From Acetobacteraceae bacterium (lineage in GTDB: Bacteria > Pseudomonadota > Alphaproteobacteria > Acetobacterales > Acetobacteraceae): a stretch of 48,395 bases of DNA. The DNA is taken from NCBI GenBank assembly GCA_030041255.1, contig JASHOF010000184.1, positions 1 through 48,395 of the forward strand, in the 5' to 3' direction. Below are positions 1 to 7,320 of the stretch, in pieces. Both the position numbers and the translations under genes were made by a program. A model generated the notes under the pieces. It was given only the letters and a program-made list of their open reading frames with translations. It had not been told where the DNA came from and searched no databases. The stretch's first letter is position 1; each line of letters begins with the position of its first letter.

Positions 1-1419
1 GTGAACTGGTGCTACCAGACCGAGCCCGACCCCAATCTCGACGGCCGGCGCATCTTCTGGCCGCGGGGAAAGGTGCTCGGCGGCTCCTCCTCCATCAACG
101 GGCTCATTTATATCCGCGGCCAGGCCGAGGATTTCGACCATTGGCGCCAGCTTGGCAACGCGGGCTGGTCGTATGCGGACGTGCTTTCCTATTTCAAGCG
201 CGCGGAAGACCAGGAGCGTGGCGCCGATGCGCTGCACGGCGCCGGCGGCCCGCTCGCGGTTTCCGATCTCAGGGACCGCCATCCACTCTGCGAAGCCTTC
301 ATCCAGAGTGCGCTCGCCCTCGGCTTCCCGCGCAATGACGACTTCAACGGCACCACGCAGGAGGGGGTCGGCTACTATCAGCTAACGACGCGGAACGGAA
401 GGCGCTGCTCGACGGCGGTCGGCTACCTGCGCCCGGCCGCGAAGCGGCGGAACCTCCGCATCCTGACCGAAACGCTGGCCGAACGGATCCGCTTCCAAGG
501 CAGGCGCAGCACCGGCGTCGAGGTCACGCGCGGCGGGGAAAAGCTTTTCGTCGGCGCGCGCCGCGAGGTGATTCTCTCCGGCGGAGCCATCAATTCCCCG
601 CAGCTTCTCATGCTTTCGGGCGTCGGGCCGGCCGCGCATCTCGCCGCGTTCGGCATCCCCGTGCTGGCGGACCTGCCCGGCGTCGGGCAGAGCCTGCAGG
701 ATCACTACCAGGTGCGGATGGTGCATCGCTGCAAGCTTCCGATCACCGTCAACGACATGATGCTGAGCGTTCCGAAGAAGATCGCAGCCGGGTTGCAATA
801 TCTGCTGTTCCGGCGCGGACCGCTGACGATTGCGGCAGGGCAGGCCGGGCTCTTCGTGCGCACGCGCCCCGAACTCGCCACTCCGGACGTGCAGTACCAT
901 TTCATCGTTTTTTCCGCCGACCGGCCGGCCGAAGGCCTGCATCGCTTCTCGGGCTTCTCGACCATCATCAACCAACTCCGCCCGGAGAGCCGGGGCGAGA
1001 TCCGGCTGCGCTCGGCGGAGCCGCGAGAGGCGCCGGCGATCCATCCGAATTATCTCGCAACCGAGCTCGACCGGCGAACCCTGATCGCGGGGGTCAAGCT
1101 CGCCCGGCGCGTCGCCGATGGCCGGGAGATGCGGGCCTTCATCGAAAGCGAATATCTGCCCGGTGCTGCGGTCGGCACCGATGACGAGATCCTCGGCTTT
1201 GCGAAACAATATGGAAGCACCGTCTTCCACCCGACCAGCACCTGCCGGATGGGCCCCGACCCGATGGCGGTGGTCGATGCCCGGCTTTGCGTGCACGGCC
1301 TCGAAGGGCTCAGGGTCGCGGATGCCTCGATCATGCCGACGCTGGTTTCGGGCAACACCAACGCCGCCTCGATCATGATCGGCGAGCGGGTGGCGGATTT
1401 CGCCCGCGCACCACAGTAA
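1..1419 (+). CDS. GMC-family FAD oxidoreductase (choline/alcohol dehydrogenase-like), 5' end cut off by window
   Basis: GMC oxidoreductases oxidise alcohols with FAD as cofactor. The visible 472 residues include the first GMC signature (PRGKVLGGSSSING, about residue 21), the second (GGAINSPQLLMLSGVGP, about 197) and the C-terminal active-site region with the His of VFHPTSTCRMG and the Asn of SGNTNAA. The family is normally 530-560 residues with an N-terminal GxGxxG FAD-binding motif. That motif is absent here, so the GTG at base 1 is not the true start and about 80 residues lie upstream of the window. The gene ends 2 bp from the stop of the convergent SRPBCC gene. The substrate cannot be told from the sequence; choline, PEG and aliphatic alcohol dehydrogenases all look alike here. 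Confidence 0.9.
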   Translation: MNWCYQTEPDPNLDGRRIFWPRGKVLGGSSSINGLIYIRGQAEDFDHWRQLGNAGWSYADVLSYFKRAEDQERGADALHGAGGPLAVSDLRDRHPLCEAFIQSALALGFPRNDDFNGTTQEGVGYYQLTTRNGRRCSTAVGYLRPAAKRRNLRILTETLAERIRFQGRRSTGVEVTRGGEKLFVGARREVILSGGAINSPQLLMLSGVGPAAHLAAFGIPVLADLPGVGQSLQDHYQVRMVHRCKLPITVNDMMLSVPKKIAAGLQYLLFRRGPLTIAAGQAGLFVRTRPELATPDVQYHFIVFSADRPAEGLHRFSGFSTIINQLRPESRGEIRLRSAEPREAPAIHPNYLATELDRRTLIAGVKLARRVADGREMRAFIESEYLPGAAVGTDDEILGFAKQYGSTVFHPTSTCRMGPDPMAVVDARLCVHGLEGLRVADASIMPTLVSGNTNAASIMIGERVADFARAPQ

Positions 1420-1421
1420 GA

Positions 1422-2342
1422 TCAGGCCCGGCGCGGAAAGCAGCGCTCATTCAGAGTATCGAATGCCCGCTGGAAGACGGCATCCCGGACGGTTGGAATG
1501 AGCACGAGATCGTCATTCGGCGCCGCCGTCCAGTCCGCCGTCCAGACGGCCAGGGTTTCGTTGGTTGCGGTGATCGGATAGAGCGCGACGCCGGCGTGGT
1601 AGTCGAGCAGCGGCATGGCGCTTTCCGTCATGCGATAACGGAAGGTGTGGCGGTGGTCGGAGAGGACCGTGAGCTGCTCTTGCAGCGGGTCGTCGCCGAC
1701 ACGGAAATCGCGCGTGCCGCCGACCTTGTCGGGCCGGGCGCCGTCCAGCATGTGCATGTCGTGGATGTCGGGATGCCAGCCGCTCATGCCGGCGAAATCC
1801 CTGACCTTTTCCCAGACTGCCGGCAGCGGCCCGTGAATCACGGATGAGCAGAACACCTTGGCGGGACGGGAGCCCTGCCAGCGGGTGGCGCCGTCCGGGC
1901 TCTTCCGGCCGGCCGCCCTGGCGGCGAGCGCCGTGAGGCCGCCGGCAAAGACCGCGTTGGAGACGAGGTCGACATAGCGCCCCTTTTCCGAGGGAGGCTC
2001 GTCGAATTTGGCTTTCCATGCGGCGAAGGTGACATCGCCGTCGGTGACGGGAATCAGGGTAAAGGTCGCGACATAGTTCTCAACCGGGAAGGCAGGCAGC
2101 TCGAAGTTGTAGCGGAAGCGGTAGCGGCAATCGTCGAGTTCGAGCAGGCGCTCGCGCACGCGGGTGCCGTCCGCAAGGGAGAAGGCGCGCACGCAACCGA
2201 CCGTGTCGGCATCACGGCCATCCTCGATCCGGCTTTCCTGGATGGCGGGATGCCAGGCGGGAAGAGCGTTGAAATCCCGCACAATCTGCCAGACCGCCTC
2301 GACCGGGGCGGCGATGATCGCGCTGGCGTAGGCTTTCGCCAT
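1422..2342 (-). CDS. Tandem SRPBCC (START/Bet v1-like) domain protein
   Basis: This 306-residue protein is two SRPBCC ligand-binding domains in one chain, about residues 1-150 and 158-306. Each half begins with the same pattern: VWQIVRDFNALPAWHPAIQ in the first and VWEKVRDFAGMSGWHPDIHD in the second. The gene is therefore an internal duplication. SRPBCC domains bind small hydrophobic molecules in a deep pocket. Single-domain relatives resemble polyketide cyclase/dehydrase proteins. It is the last gene of the minus-strand array and follows the TIM-barrel gene by 21 bp, so it is probably cotranscribed with it. There is no signal peptide or membrane segment. The ligand is unknown; a role with the neighbouring catabolic genes is inference. 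Confidence 0.8.
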   Translation of the reverse strand: MAKAYASAIIAAPVEAVWQIVRDFNALPAWHPAIQESRIEDGRDADTVGCVRAFSLADGTRVRERLLELDDCRYRFRYNFELPAFPVENYVATFTLIPVTDGDVTFAAWKAKFDEPPSEKGRYVDLVSNAVFAGGLTALAARAAGRKSPDGATRWQGSRPAKVFCSSVIHGPLPAVWEKVRDFAGMSGWHPDIHDMHMLDGARPDKVGGTRDFRVGDDPLQEQLTVLSDHRHTFRYRMTESAMPLLDYHAGVALYPITATNETLAVWTADWTAAPNDDLVLIPTVRDAVFQRAFDTLNERCFPRRA

Positions 2343-2363
2343 GTCTTCCTCCTCCCTGAAGCG

Positions 2364-3194
2364 TTATTTCCTGATCGCCTTGAAGGCGCGGGCCTGCTCG
2401 ACGACGGCCCGCTCCGTGGGCAGCCTTTCCATGGAGCTGGCACCATAGAAGCCGTGGCAACGGCGCGCACGGGAGAGCACGAACCGTGCGTCCTCCGGAG
2501 CGGCGATCGGCCCGCCATGGCAGAGCACGATGATGTCCTCGCGCACGTCCTGCGCGGCCTCGGCGATCGCGTCGATCCGTTCGACCGATTCCGGCAACGA
2601 AAGCGCCGTGCGGGCGCCGATCGCCCCCCCGGTGGTGAGGCCCATGTGGGCGACCAGGATGTCGGCGCCGGCTTTCGCCATTGCGCGTGCATCGTCCGGC
2701 GTGAACACGTAGGGCGTCGTCAGCAGATCCTTGCTTCTGGCCAGGCGGATGAGATCGACCTCCAATGCATAGGACATTCCGGTTTCCTCGAGGCCGGCAC
2801 GGAAAGTGCCGTCGATGAGCCCGACCGTGGGAAAATTCTGGATGCCGGAGAAGCCGAGCGCCTTCAGATCGTCGAGGAAGGGATCGAACAGGCAGAAGGG
2901 GTCGGTGCCGTTGACGCCGGCGAGCACGGGCGTGCGGCGGACGGCGGGCAGCACCTCGCGGGCCATTTCGCGCACGATCTCGTTGGCGTTGCCATAGGCA
3001 AGCATGCCGGCCAGCGAGCCCCGCCCGGCCATGCGGTAGCGGCCCGAGTTGTAGATGACGATGAGGTCGATGCCACCCGTTTCCTCGCACCTGGCGGAGA
3101 GGCCGGTGCCGGCGCCGCCGCCGATAATGGGGATGCCCTGGCGCACCATGTCGTGGAAACGCTGAAGCAGCGCCGTGCGTTCGATGGCGGCCAT
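2364..3194 (-). CDS. TIM-barrel protein of the Tm-1/PEP-hydrolase-like family
   Basis: This is a 276-residue TIM-barrel protein annotated in related genomes as phosphoenolpyruvate hydrolase family or TIM-barrel signal transduction protein. It contains [21 protein letters not shown] (in two pieces here), [18 protein letters not shown] and the late barrel segment [18 protein letters not shown]. The ATG at 3194 is chosen because homology begins at [13 protein letters not shown]; the open frame runs upstream to 3353 but that part overlaps the preceding UPF0261 gene. The stop of the upstream UPF0261 gene lies 1 bp away, so translation is likely coupled. In plants the UPF0261 and TIM-barrel parts are one protein, tomato Tm-1. 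The enzymatic activity is not established. Confidence 0.85.
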   Translation of the reverse strand: MAAIERTALLQRFHDMVRQGIPIIGGGAGTGLSARCEETGGIDLIVIYNSGRYRMAGRGSLAGMLAYGNANEIVREMAREVLPAVRRTPVLAGVNGTDPFCLFDPFLDDLKALGFSGIQNFPTVGLIDGTFRAGLEETGMSYALEVDLIRLARSKDLLTTPYVFTPDDARAMAKAGADILVAHMGLTTGGAIGARTALSLPESVERIDAIAEAAQDVREDIIVLCHGGPIAAPEDARFVLSRARRCHGFYGASSMERLPTERAVVEQARAFKAIRK

Positions 3195-3195
3195 G

Positions 3196-4419
3196 TCAGG
3201 CTGTTCCGGCGAGCGCGGTGAAGTGCTGAGCCAGAGCCGCGGCGAACGCCTCGTCATTGATGTGCAGGGGCAGGCGGACGAGGCTGCGATTGGCAGTCGG
3301 CCGGATACCCGCCTCGAGGCTCGAGAAGAGAGCGGCGTCGGCGCCGGGATCATGAAAGGGCATGCCCGGCGCGTCGAGCGCCGAAACCCCGCGCCCGGGG
3401 ATCACGATACGGAGCGGTCCCCGGCAACGGTCGAGACGTCCGGCAATCCAGGCGCCGATACGGGCGTTCTCCTCAACGGTCGTGCGCATCAGGGTGACCT
3501 GGGGATTGTGACGATAAAGGAGGCGCCGACGGTACGGCTCGGGAACCGTCTCGACGGCGCCGAAATTGACCATGTCGAGCGCGCCGCAGGAAACGACGCA
3601 AGGCACCTCCATGCGACGGATGGCGCCGAAGCGGTCTTCGCTGCAGGGGAACACCCCGCCCATGAGAAGGTCGGCGACCTCGGTGGTCGTGACATCGATC
3701 ACGCCTGCCATCAGGCCGGAATCGACGAGCTTCTCCATCGACTGTCCGCCCGTGCCGGTGGCGTGGAAGACCAGGCAGTCCCAGGTGCTGCCGAGTTCAC
3801 GGGCGAGGTTGGAGACACAGGGCGTGGTGACGCCGAACATCGTGATGCCGAGGGAGGGCCTGGCCGTATCCCGTTCGTCCACGGAGGCGCTCCTGGCGGC
3901 GCGGACCATGCCGGCGATCGCGTGCGCAGCGTTGGCGAGCACGACACGGGAGATGCGGTTGAGGCCGGCGATATCGGTGACGGAATACATCATTGCGATA
4001 TCGCTTGGCCCGACATAGGGGGCGACGTTGCTGGAGGCGACGGTCGAAACCATCACTTTCGGAACGCCGACCGCAAGCGCCCGCATCGCCGGCGTGATGA
4101 GGGCCGTGCCGCCCGACCCGCCGAGCCCGATCAGGCCGCTGACATCGTTACGGCCGAGAATGAAGCGCTCGAAGGCTTCCGCCATGGCGAGGACTGCCGT
4201 GCCACGATCACCGGTAAAAACGCTGCCGGCGCCTTTCGGGTGGAACGCGGCGACGGTTGCGGGAGAGATGTCGGCGGCACCGGCGCCGATGCGATCGGGA
4301 GAAACGCCGGTGGAAAGATCGATCAGGGAGGCGGCAACGCCATCGGCGAGGATCAGCTCCTTCACGTAGGCGAGCTCGCGTCCCTTGGTATCGCAGGTGC
4401 CGGCAACGAAGATCGGCAT
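3196..4419 (-). CDS. UPF0261 / Tm-1-like ATP-binding protein
   Basis: This 407-residue UPF0261 protein is recognised from its N-terminus ([20 protein letters not shown]), the middle segment [21 protein letters not shown] at about residues 96-116, and VVFHATG-type text near [15 protein letters not shown] at about 218. UPF0261 proteins match the ATP-binding N-terminal domain of tomato Tm-1, which inhibits tobamovirus RNA replication in plants; the bacterial role is not established. It is immediately upstream of the matching TIM-barrel gene. Its own upstream region (4420-4530) contains a 14-bp palindrome at 4500-4513 that could be an operator, but that site lies within repeat element A, so its meaning is uncertain. 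Confidence 0.88.
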   Translation of the reverse strand: MPIFVAGTCDTKGRELAYVKELILADGVAASLIDLSTGVSPDRIGAGAADISPATVAAFHPKGAGSVFTGDRGTAVLAMAEAFERFILGRNDVSGLIGLGGSGGTALITPAMRALAVGVPKVMVSTVASSNVAPYVGPSDIAMMYSVTDIAGLNRISRVVLANAAHAIAGMVRAARSASVDERDTARPSLGITMFGVTTPCVSNLARELGSTWDCLVFHATGTGGQSMEKLVDSGLMAGVIDVTTTEVADLLMGGVFPCSEDRFGAIRRMEVPCVVSCGALDMVNFGAVETVPEPYRRRLLYRHNPQVTLMRTTVEENARIGAWIAGRLDRCRGPLRIVIPGRGVSALDAPGMPFHDPGADAALFSSLEAGIRPTANRSLVRLPLHINDEAFAAALAQHFTALAGTA

Positions 4420-4471
4420 GGGGCGCTCCCTCGAGGGTAACCTTCAGCGCACGGCCGCCGCGGAAGCCACC

Positions 4472-4602
4472 AGTGTGCCGACGCCAACGCTCGATACCAT
4501 AGGATGCATCCTAGCGGTCGGCACACACCTCTTTATTTTCAGTGGCCTGCTGATCCCCTTTCGTTTGCTGCCGGCGGCAGCAAACGTCGGGGGCAGGACA
4601 CT
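4472..4602 (+). repeat. MITE-like repeat element, copy A
   Basis: This 131-bp element matches, in inverted orientation, the sequence at 7189-7320. The best-conserved part is 4514-4602, which differs from copy B at only a handful of positions plus two small indels. The left 55 bp align without gaps at their ends. It starts AGTGTGCC and ends GGACACT, so the ends form a short terminal inverted repeat (AGTGTnC). Inside are a 23-nt near-perfect palindrome (11 bp arms around one base) at 4563-4585, a perfect 10-bp inverted repeat GTGTGCCGAC/GTCGGCACAC at 4473-4482 and 4517-4526, and the 14-bp palindrome TAGGATGCATCCTA at 4500-4513. It has no coding capacity. It occupies most of the 274-bp gap between the UPF0261 gene and the first ATPase gene. 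Confidence 0.75.
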
Positions 4603-4643
4603 CGTACCCACTTTTGTTGTTGAGTGATTCACCCTCACCCTAT

Positions 4644-4664
4644 CCCTCTCCCAGAGGGAGAGGG
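4644..4664 (+). repeat. REP-like hairpin 3' of the ABC importer operon
   Basis: CCCTCTCCC, AGA, GGGAGAGGG form a perfect 9-bp stem with a 3-nt loop, preceded by CACCCTCACCCTAT. This is the pyrimidine-rich REP-like motif common in intergenic regions of many high-GC proteobacteria. It lies 29 bp after the stop of the last ATPase gene, so it could stabilise that mRNA end or slow transcription. No U-run follows it on the minus strand, so it is not a clear intrinsic terminator. Confidence 0.6.
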
Positions 4665-4693
4665 GAATGATGCGAATGGCGTGGGGATATGTG

Positions 4694-5809
4694 TCACTCA
4701 AGTTCGATTCTGGGTACCAGGCGGCGGGGTGGTTCGGCAAGCCTGGCGCCGCCGTGGAACAGAATGGCCCGCTCGAGCGGGCAGACAGCGAACACCTCTG
4801 CCCCGATCTCGAGCGTATCCTGGGGCGGATGTGCAGGCGGCGGAACCTTGGCCTTGATGCGGCTGCCGCCGACCGCCAGCGTAACCAGGCGTTGCCCACC
4901 GATCGCGATCGCGGTTCGAAGAACGCGCGCAGGGACGCTGTCCGGCACCGGCACGCGGGAGATCTGCACATGCTCAGGGCGGATGCCAAGCCGGATTTCC
5001 TCGGGTCCGGCATTCGGGGCGAAGAGGGGGAACGGCAGACCGTCGAACTGGAGGCCGTCTCGGGCGGCGGGTTGCGGGGTCAGGAAGTTCATGCCTGGAT
5101 TGCCGAGGAACCAGCCTCCGAACTCGCCCGCCGGCTGCTCGTAGAGCTCGCGCGGCGGCGCGCATTGCACGATCTGGCCCTCCTGCATGAGGGCGATCTG
5201 ATCCGCGAGCGTCATCGCTTCGGTCTGGTCATGGGTGACATAGACGATGGTCTGCCTGACACGGCGGCGCAGCTCCTTGAAGGCACGGATCAGGGCGAGC
5301 TTTGCGTGCACCTCGACATTCGTCGTCGGCTCGTCGAACAAGGTGACGGCGGTCCGCCGGGCGATGGCGCGGCCGACGGCGACTTTCTGGCGGTTGCCAA
5401 GGTCCAGGCGATCGATGTGCAGGTGGCGGAAGTTGCCAAGCTCGAGGATCTCGAGCACCTCTTCGACCCTTTGGCGGCGCTCGGCGGAGCCGATGGTACG
5501 GTCGTTGGCCAGTGGCAGCTCGATGTTTTCGACCACGCTCAGGGTGCGGTACATGACCGGATACTGGAACACCATGGCGACATCGCGCCGGCGGGGAGAG
5601 AGGGCGGTCACGTTACGGTCTCCGAACAGGATGGTTCCGGCGTCCGGACGCTCGAGGCCCGCGATCATCCTGAGCAGCGTCGTCTTGCCACAGCCGGATG
5701 GCCCGAGCAGGCAGGTTACGGCCTCCTCCGGAAAAACGAAGGAGATATCCTTCACCGCCACCAGCGAGCCGAACTGGCGCCGAAGCCTCTCCACGCGGAC
5801 GTCAGCCAT
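4694..5809 (-). CDS. ABC importer ATPase 1 (sugar/glycerol type) with degenerate signature motif
   Basis: This 371-residue ATPase belongs to the MalK/UgpC-type carbohydrate importers, with an N-terminal nucleotide-binding domain and a C-terminal TOBE-like region. Walker A is GPSGCGKTT (36-44), the Q-loop lies near FQYPVMY (81-87), Walker B is LFDEP with catalytic Glu160, and the H-loop His is 193 (VTHDQ). The ABC signature is degenerate: LDLGNRQK (135-142) instead of LSGGQxQR. The ATG at 5809 is preferred because homology starts at MADVRVERL; it overlaps the end of the upstream ATPase gene by 8 bp, which fits translational coupling. Two separate ATPase genes in one importer recall the GlpVPQST glycerol system, but the substrate is not proven. 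Confidence 0.92.
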   Translation of the reverse strand: MADVRVERLRRQFGSLVAVKDISFVFPEEAVTCLLGPSGCGKTTLLRMIAGLERPDAGTILFGDRNVTALSPRRRDVAMVFQYPVMYRTLSVVENIELPLANDRTIGSAERRQRVEEVLEILELGNFRHLHIDRLDLGNRQKVAVGRAIARRTAVTLFDEPTTNVEVHAKLALIRAFKELRRRVRQTIVYVTHDQTEAMTLADQIALMQEGQIVQCAPPRELYEQPAGEFGGWFLGNPGMNFLTPQPAARDGLQFDGLPFPLFAPNAGPEEIRLGIRPEHVQISRVPVPDSVPARVLRTAIAIGGQRLVTLAVGGSRIKAKVPPPAHPPQDTLEIGAEVFAVCPLERAILFHGGARLAEPPRRLVPRIELE

Positions 5810-6899
5810 GCGGGGTCTCTGCGAGCCGCCCGATGCGGCGGCGGGTTGCACGATCGAATACGATCGGGCCGCCGGGGCGGATCATGAAGGGAAACGGATC
5901 ACCGAGATCGAGCACTGCGTTGGCGCTGGCGGGGATCGTCGTCACCAGGGTGGTGTCTCCGGAGTGGACGTAGATAACGGTTTCGGAGCCGAGATTCTCC
6001 AGGAGGGTGACGGTGCCGACGGCGAGCGGCGAAACCCCGGGGACGGCGGGCGCAATGTCTTCGGGCCGGATTGCCAGCATGACCTCGGATGCCGCGCTGC
6101 CATCCTCGAGGACGACCTTGAAGCGACCAATGGCGGAGCTGCACACGAGGCCGGCCGCTTCCATGCGTCCGGGCAGGATGTTGCAGCGGGGAAAGCCGAC
6201 CAGCTCGGCCGTGCGCAGGTTTGCCGGATGATAGTACATAGCATCCACCGGCCCGGCTTCGACGATGTGGCCTCCGTCCATGACGACCAGATGGTCGGCC
6301 ATCGTCAAGGCCTCGAGCGGATCGGCCGTCAGGTAGAGGAAGGTCGCGCCAATTTCCGCGCGCATGTCCTTCAGGTCTTCCATCAGGCTTTCCCGCAGCT
6401 TGAAATCGAGGCCGACGAGAGGATCATCGAGGATGAAGATGTTGGCGTTCTTGAGGATGCCGCGCGCGATCGCGGCGCGCTGCTTCTCGCCTCCGGAGAG
6501 CTGGCTCGGCCGTTTGCCGAGCAGCGGCTCGATCCGCAGCATCCGGGCGGCCTGCTGGACCCGTGAGCGGATTTCGGGGCGCGGGGCGCCCTGCAGCGCC
6601 AGAGGATAGGCGAGATTGTCGAACACCCTCATGTGCGGAAAAAGCGCAAAGGATTGCGGCACGTAGCCGATCGAGCGGGCCGCGGCCGGCAAGGTTGTGA
6701 TGTCTTCACCATCGAAGAGGATGCGGCCGGCCGAAGGCGGCTCGAGCCCGATCAGGACCCGCATCAGCACCGACTTGCCGGAGCCGGGCGGTCCGCAGAA
6801 GACGGTGAGAGTGGAGGGTTCGACCTCGAGATCGATAGTGTCGAGCGCAACGCTCCCACGATAGGTCTTGCACAGGCCATCGAAACGGATGCGGCTCAT
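5802..6899 (-). CDS. ABC importer ATPase 2 with intact signature but altered Walker B and H-loop
   Basis: This 365-residue partner ATPase of the same importer has Walker A GPPGSGKS (36-43), the Q-loop at PQSFALF (81-87) and a canonical signature LSGGEKQR (134-141). Walker B reads LDDP, so Asp159 replaces the catalytic Glu. The H-loop reads LTADP, so Ala192 replaces the His. The C-terminal 120 residues are the TOBE-type regulatory domain (for example AIRPEDIAPAVPG). The two ATPases therefore have complementary defects and together could build one competent and one degenerate ATP site. The gene lies 4 bp after the small membrane gene and overlaps ATPase 1 by 8 bp. GlpS/GlpT-type pairs are the closest known arrangement. 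Confidence 0.92.
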   Translation of the reverse strand: MSRIRFDGLCKTYRGSVALDTIDLEVEPSTLTVFCGPPGSGKSVLMRVLIGLEPPSAGRILFDGEDITTLPAAARSIGYVPQSFALFPHMRVFDNLAYPLALQGAPRPEIRSRVQQAARMLRIEPLLGKRPSQLSGGEKQRAAIARGILKNANIFILDDPLVGLDFKLRESLMEDLKDMRAEIGATFLYLTADPLEALTMADHLVVMDGGHIVEAGPVDAMYYHPANLRTAELVGFPRCNILPGRMEAAGLVCSSAIGRFKVVLEDGSAASEVMLAIRPEDIAPAVPGVSPLAVGTVTLLENLGSETVIYVHSGDTTLVTTIPASANAVLDLGDPFPFMIRPGGPIVFDRATRRRIGRLAETPHG

Positions 6900-6903
6900 T
6901 CCT

Positions 6904-7182
6904 TCACTGCCCCAGGCGTGCCAGACAGGGCACCAGCAAAATGCCGATGATGAACAGCGCCGCCGTCACCGCAAGGATGATGACGATGGCGCCGGCGGCG
7001 CGCCAGCCACGGGCAGCGCGTGGCACGTTGCCGACCGCAATGCTGAGGATGGTCGCGCCGATGACGGCGAGAAGGCCGACCTGATAGAGAGTGAAGCTCC
7101 ATTGCTGACCGATCAGCACGCAGCCGAGCACCATCAGGATGATCAGCGCCAGCTCGGCCTGAAGGAGTACGCGGCCGTGCAT
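6904..7182 (-). CDS. Small three-helix membrane protein of the ABC importer operon
   Basis: This 92-residue protein has three predicted membrane helices at about residues 8-27 (LALIILMVLGCVLIG), 34-52 (VGLLAVIGATILSIAVG) and 63-86 (AGAIVIILAVTAALFIIGILL). There are no catalytic motifs. Small membrane proteins of this kind occur between permease and ATPase genes in some GlpPQST-type importers, where their role is unknown. It is 4 bp upstream of ATPase 2. Its start codon is only 6-7 bp from the edge of repeat element B, so any ribosome binding site must lie within the repeat sequence. I do not recognise a named family with confidence. Confidence 0.7.
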   Translation of the reverse strand: MHGRVLLQAELALIILMVLGCVLIGQQWSFTLYQVGLLAVIGATILSIAVGNVPRAARGWRAAGAIVIILAVTAALFIIGILLVPCLARLGQ

Positions 7183-7188
7183 GGCGCT

Positions 7189-7320
7189 AGTGTCCTGCCC
7201 CCGGCGTTTGCCGCCGCCGGCAGCAAACGGAAAGGGGACCAGCAGGCGACCGAAAATAAAGAGTAGTGTGCCGACCGCAACAGCGCATCAACCGATACCA
7301 GGCATGAGGGGCGGCACGCT
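7189..7320 (-). repeat. MITE-like repeat element, copy B, inside the importer operon
   Basis: This is the inverted counterpart of 4472-4602. It starts TAGTGTCCTGCC and its other end read inward is TAGCGTGCCGCC, so 9 of 12 bases match as terminal inverted repeats. Both edges are CTAG, with TA at 7188-7189 and 7320-7321, as expected for a TA target duplication of IS630/Tc1-like elements. It contains the same 23-nt dyad (with one mismatch) at 7206-7228. It fills the whole gap between the permease 2 stop, which is the TAG at 7319-7321 on its right edge, and the start of the small membrane gene at 7182. Confidence 0.75.

Noticed and set aside
3175-4440. 421-aa plus-strand open frame opposite the UPF0261 gene
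   Set aside because: It is an antisense shadow of a clear gene and its translation looks like low-complexity high-GC noise.
4644-4664. Intrinsic terminator after the ATPase genes
   Set aside because: The stem is strong but lacks a U-run on the minus strand, so it is listed only as a REP-like hairpin.
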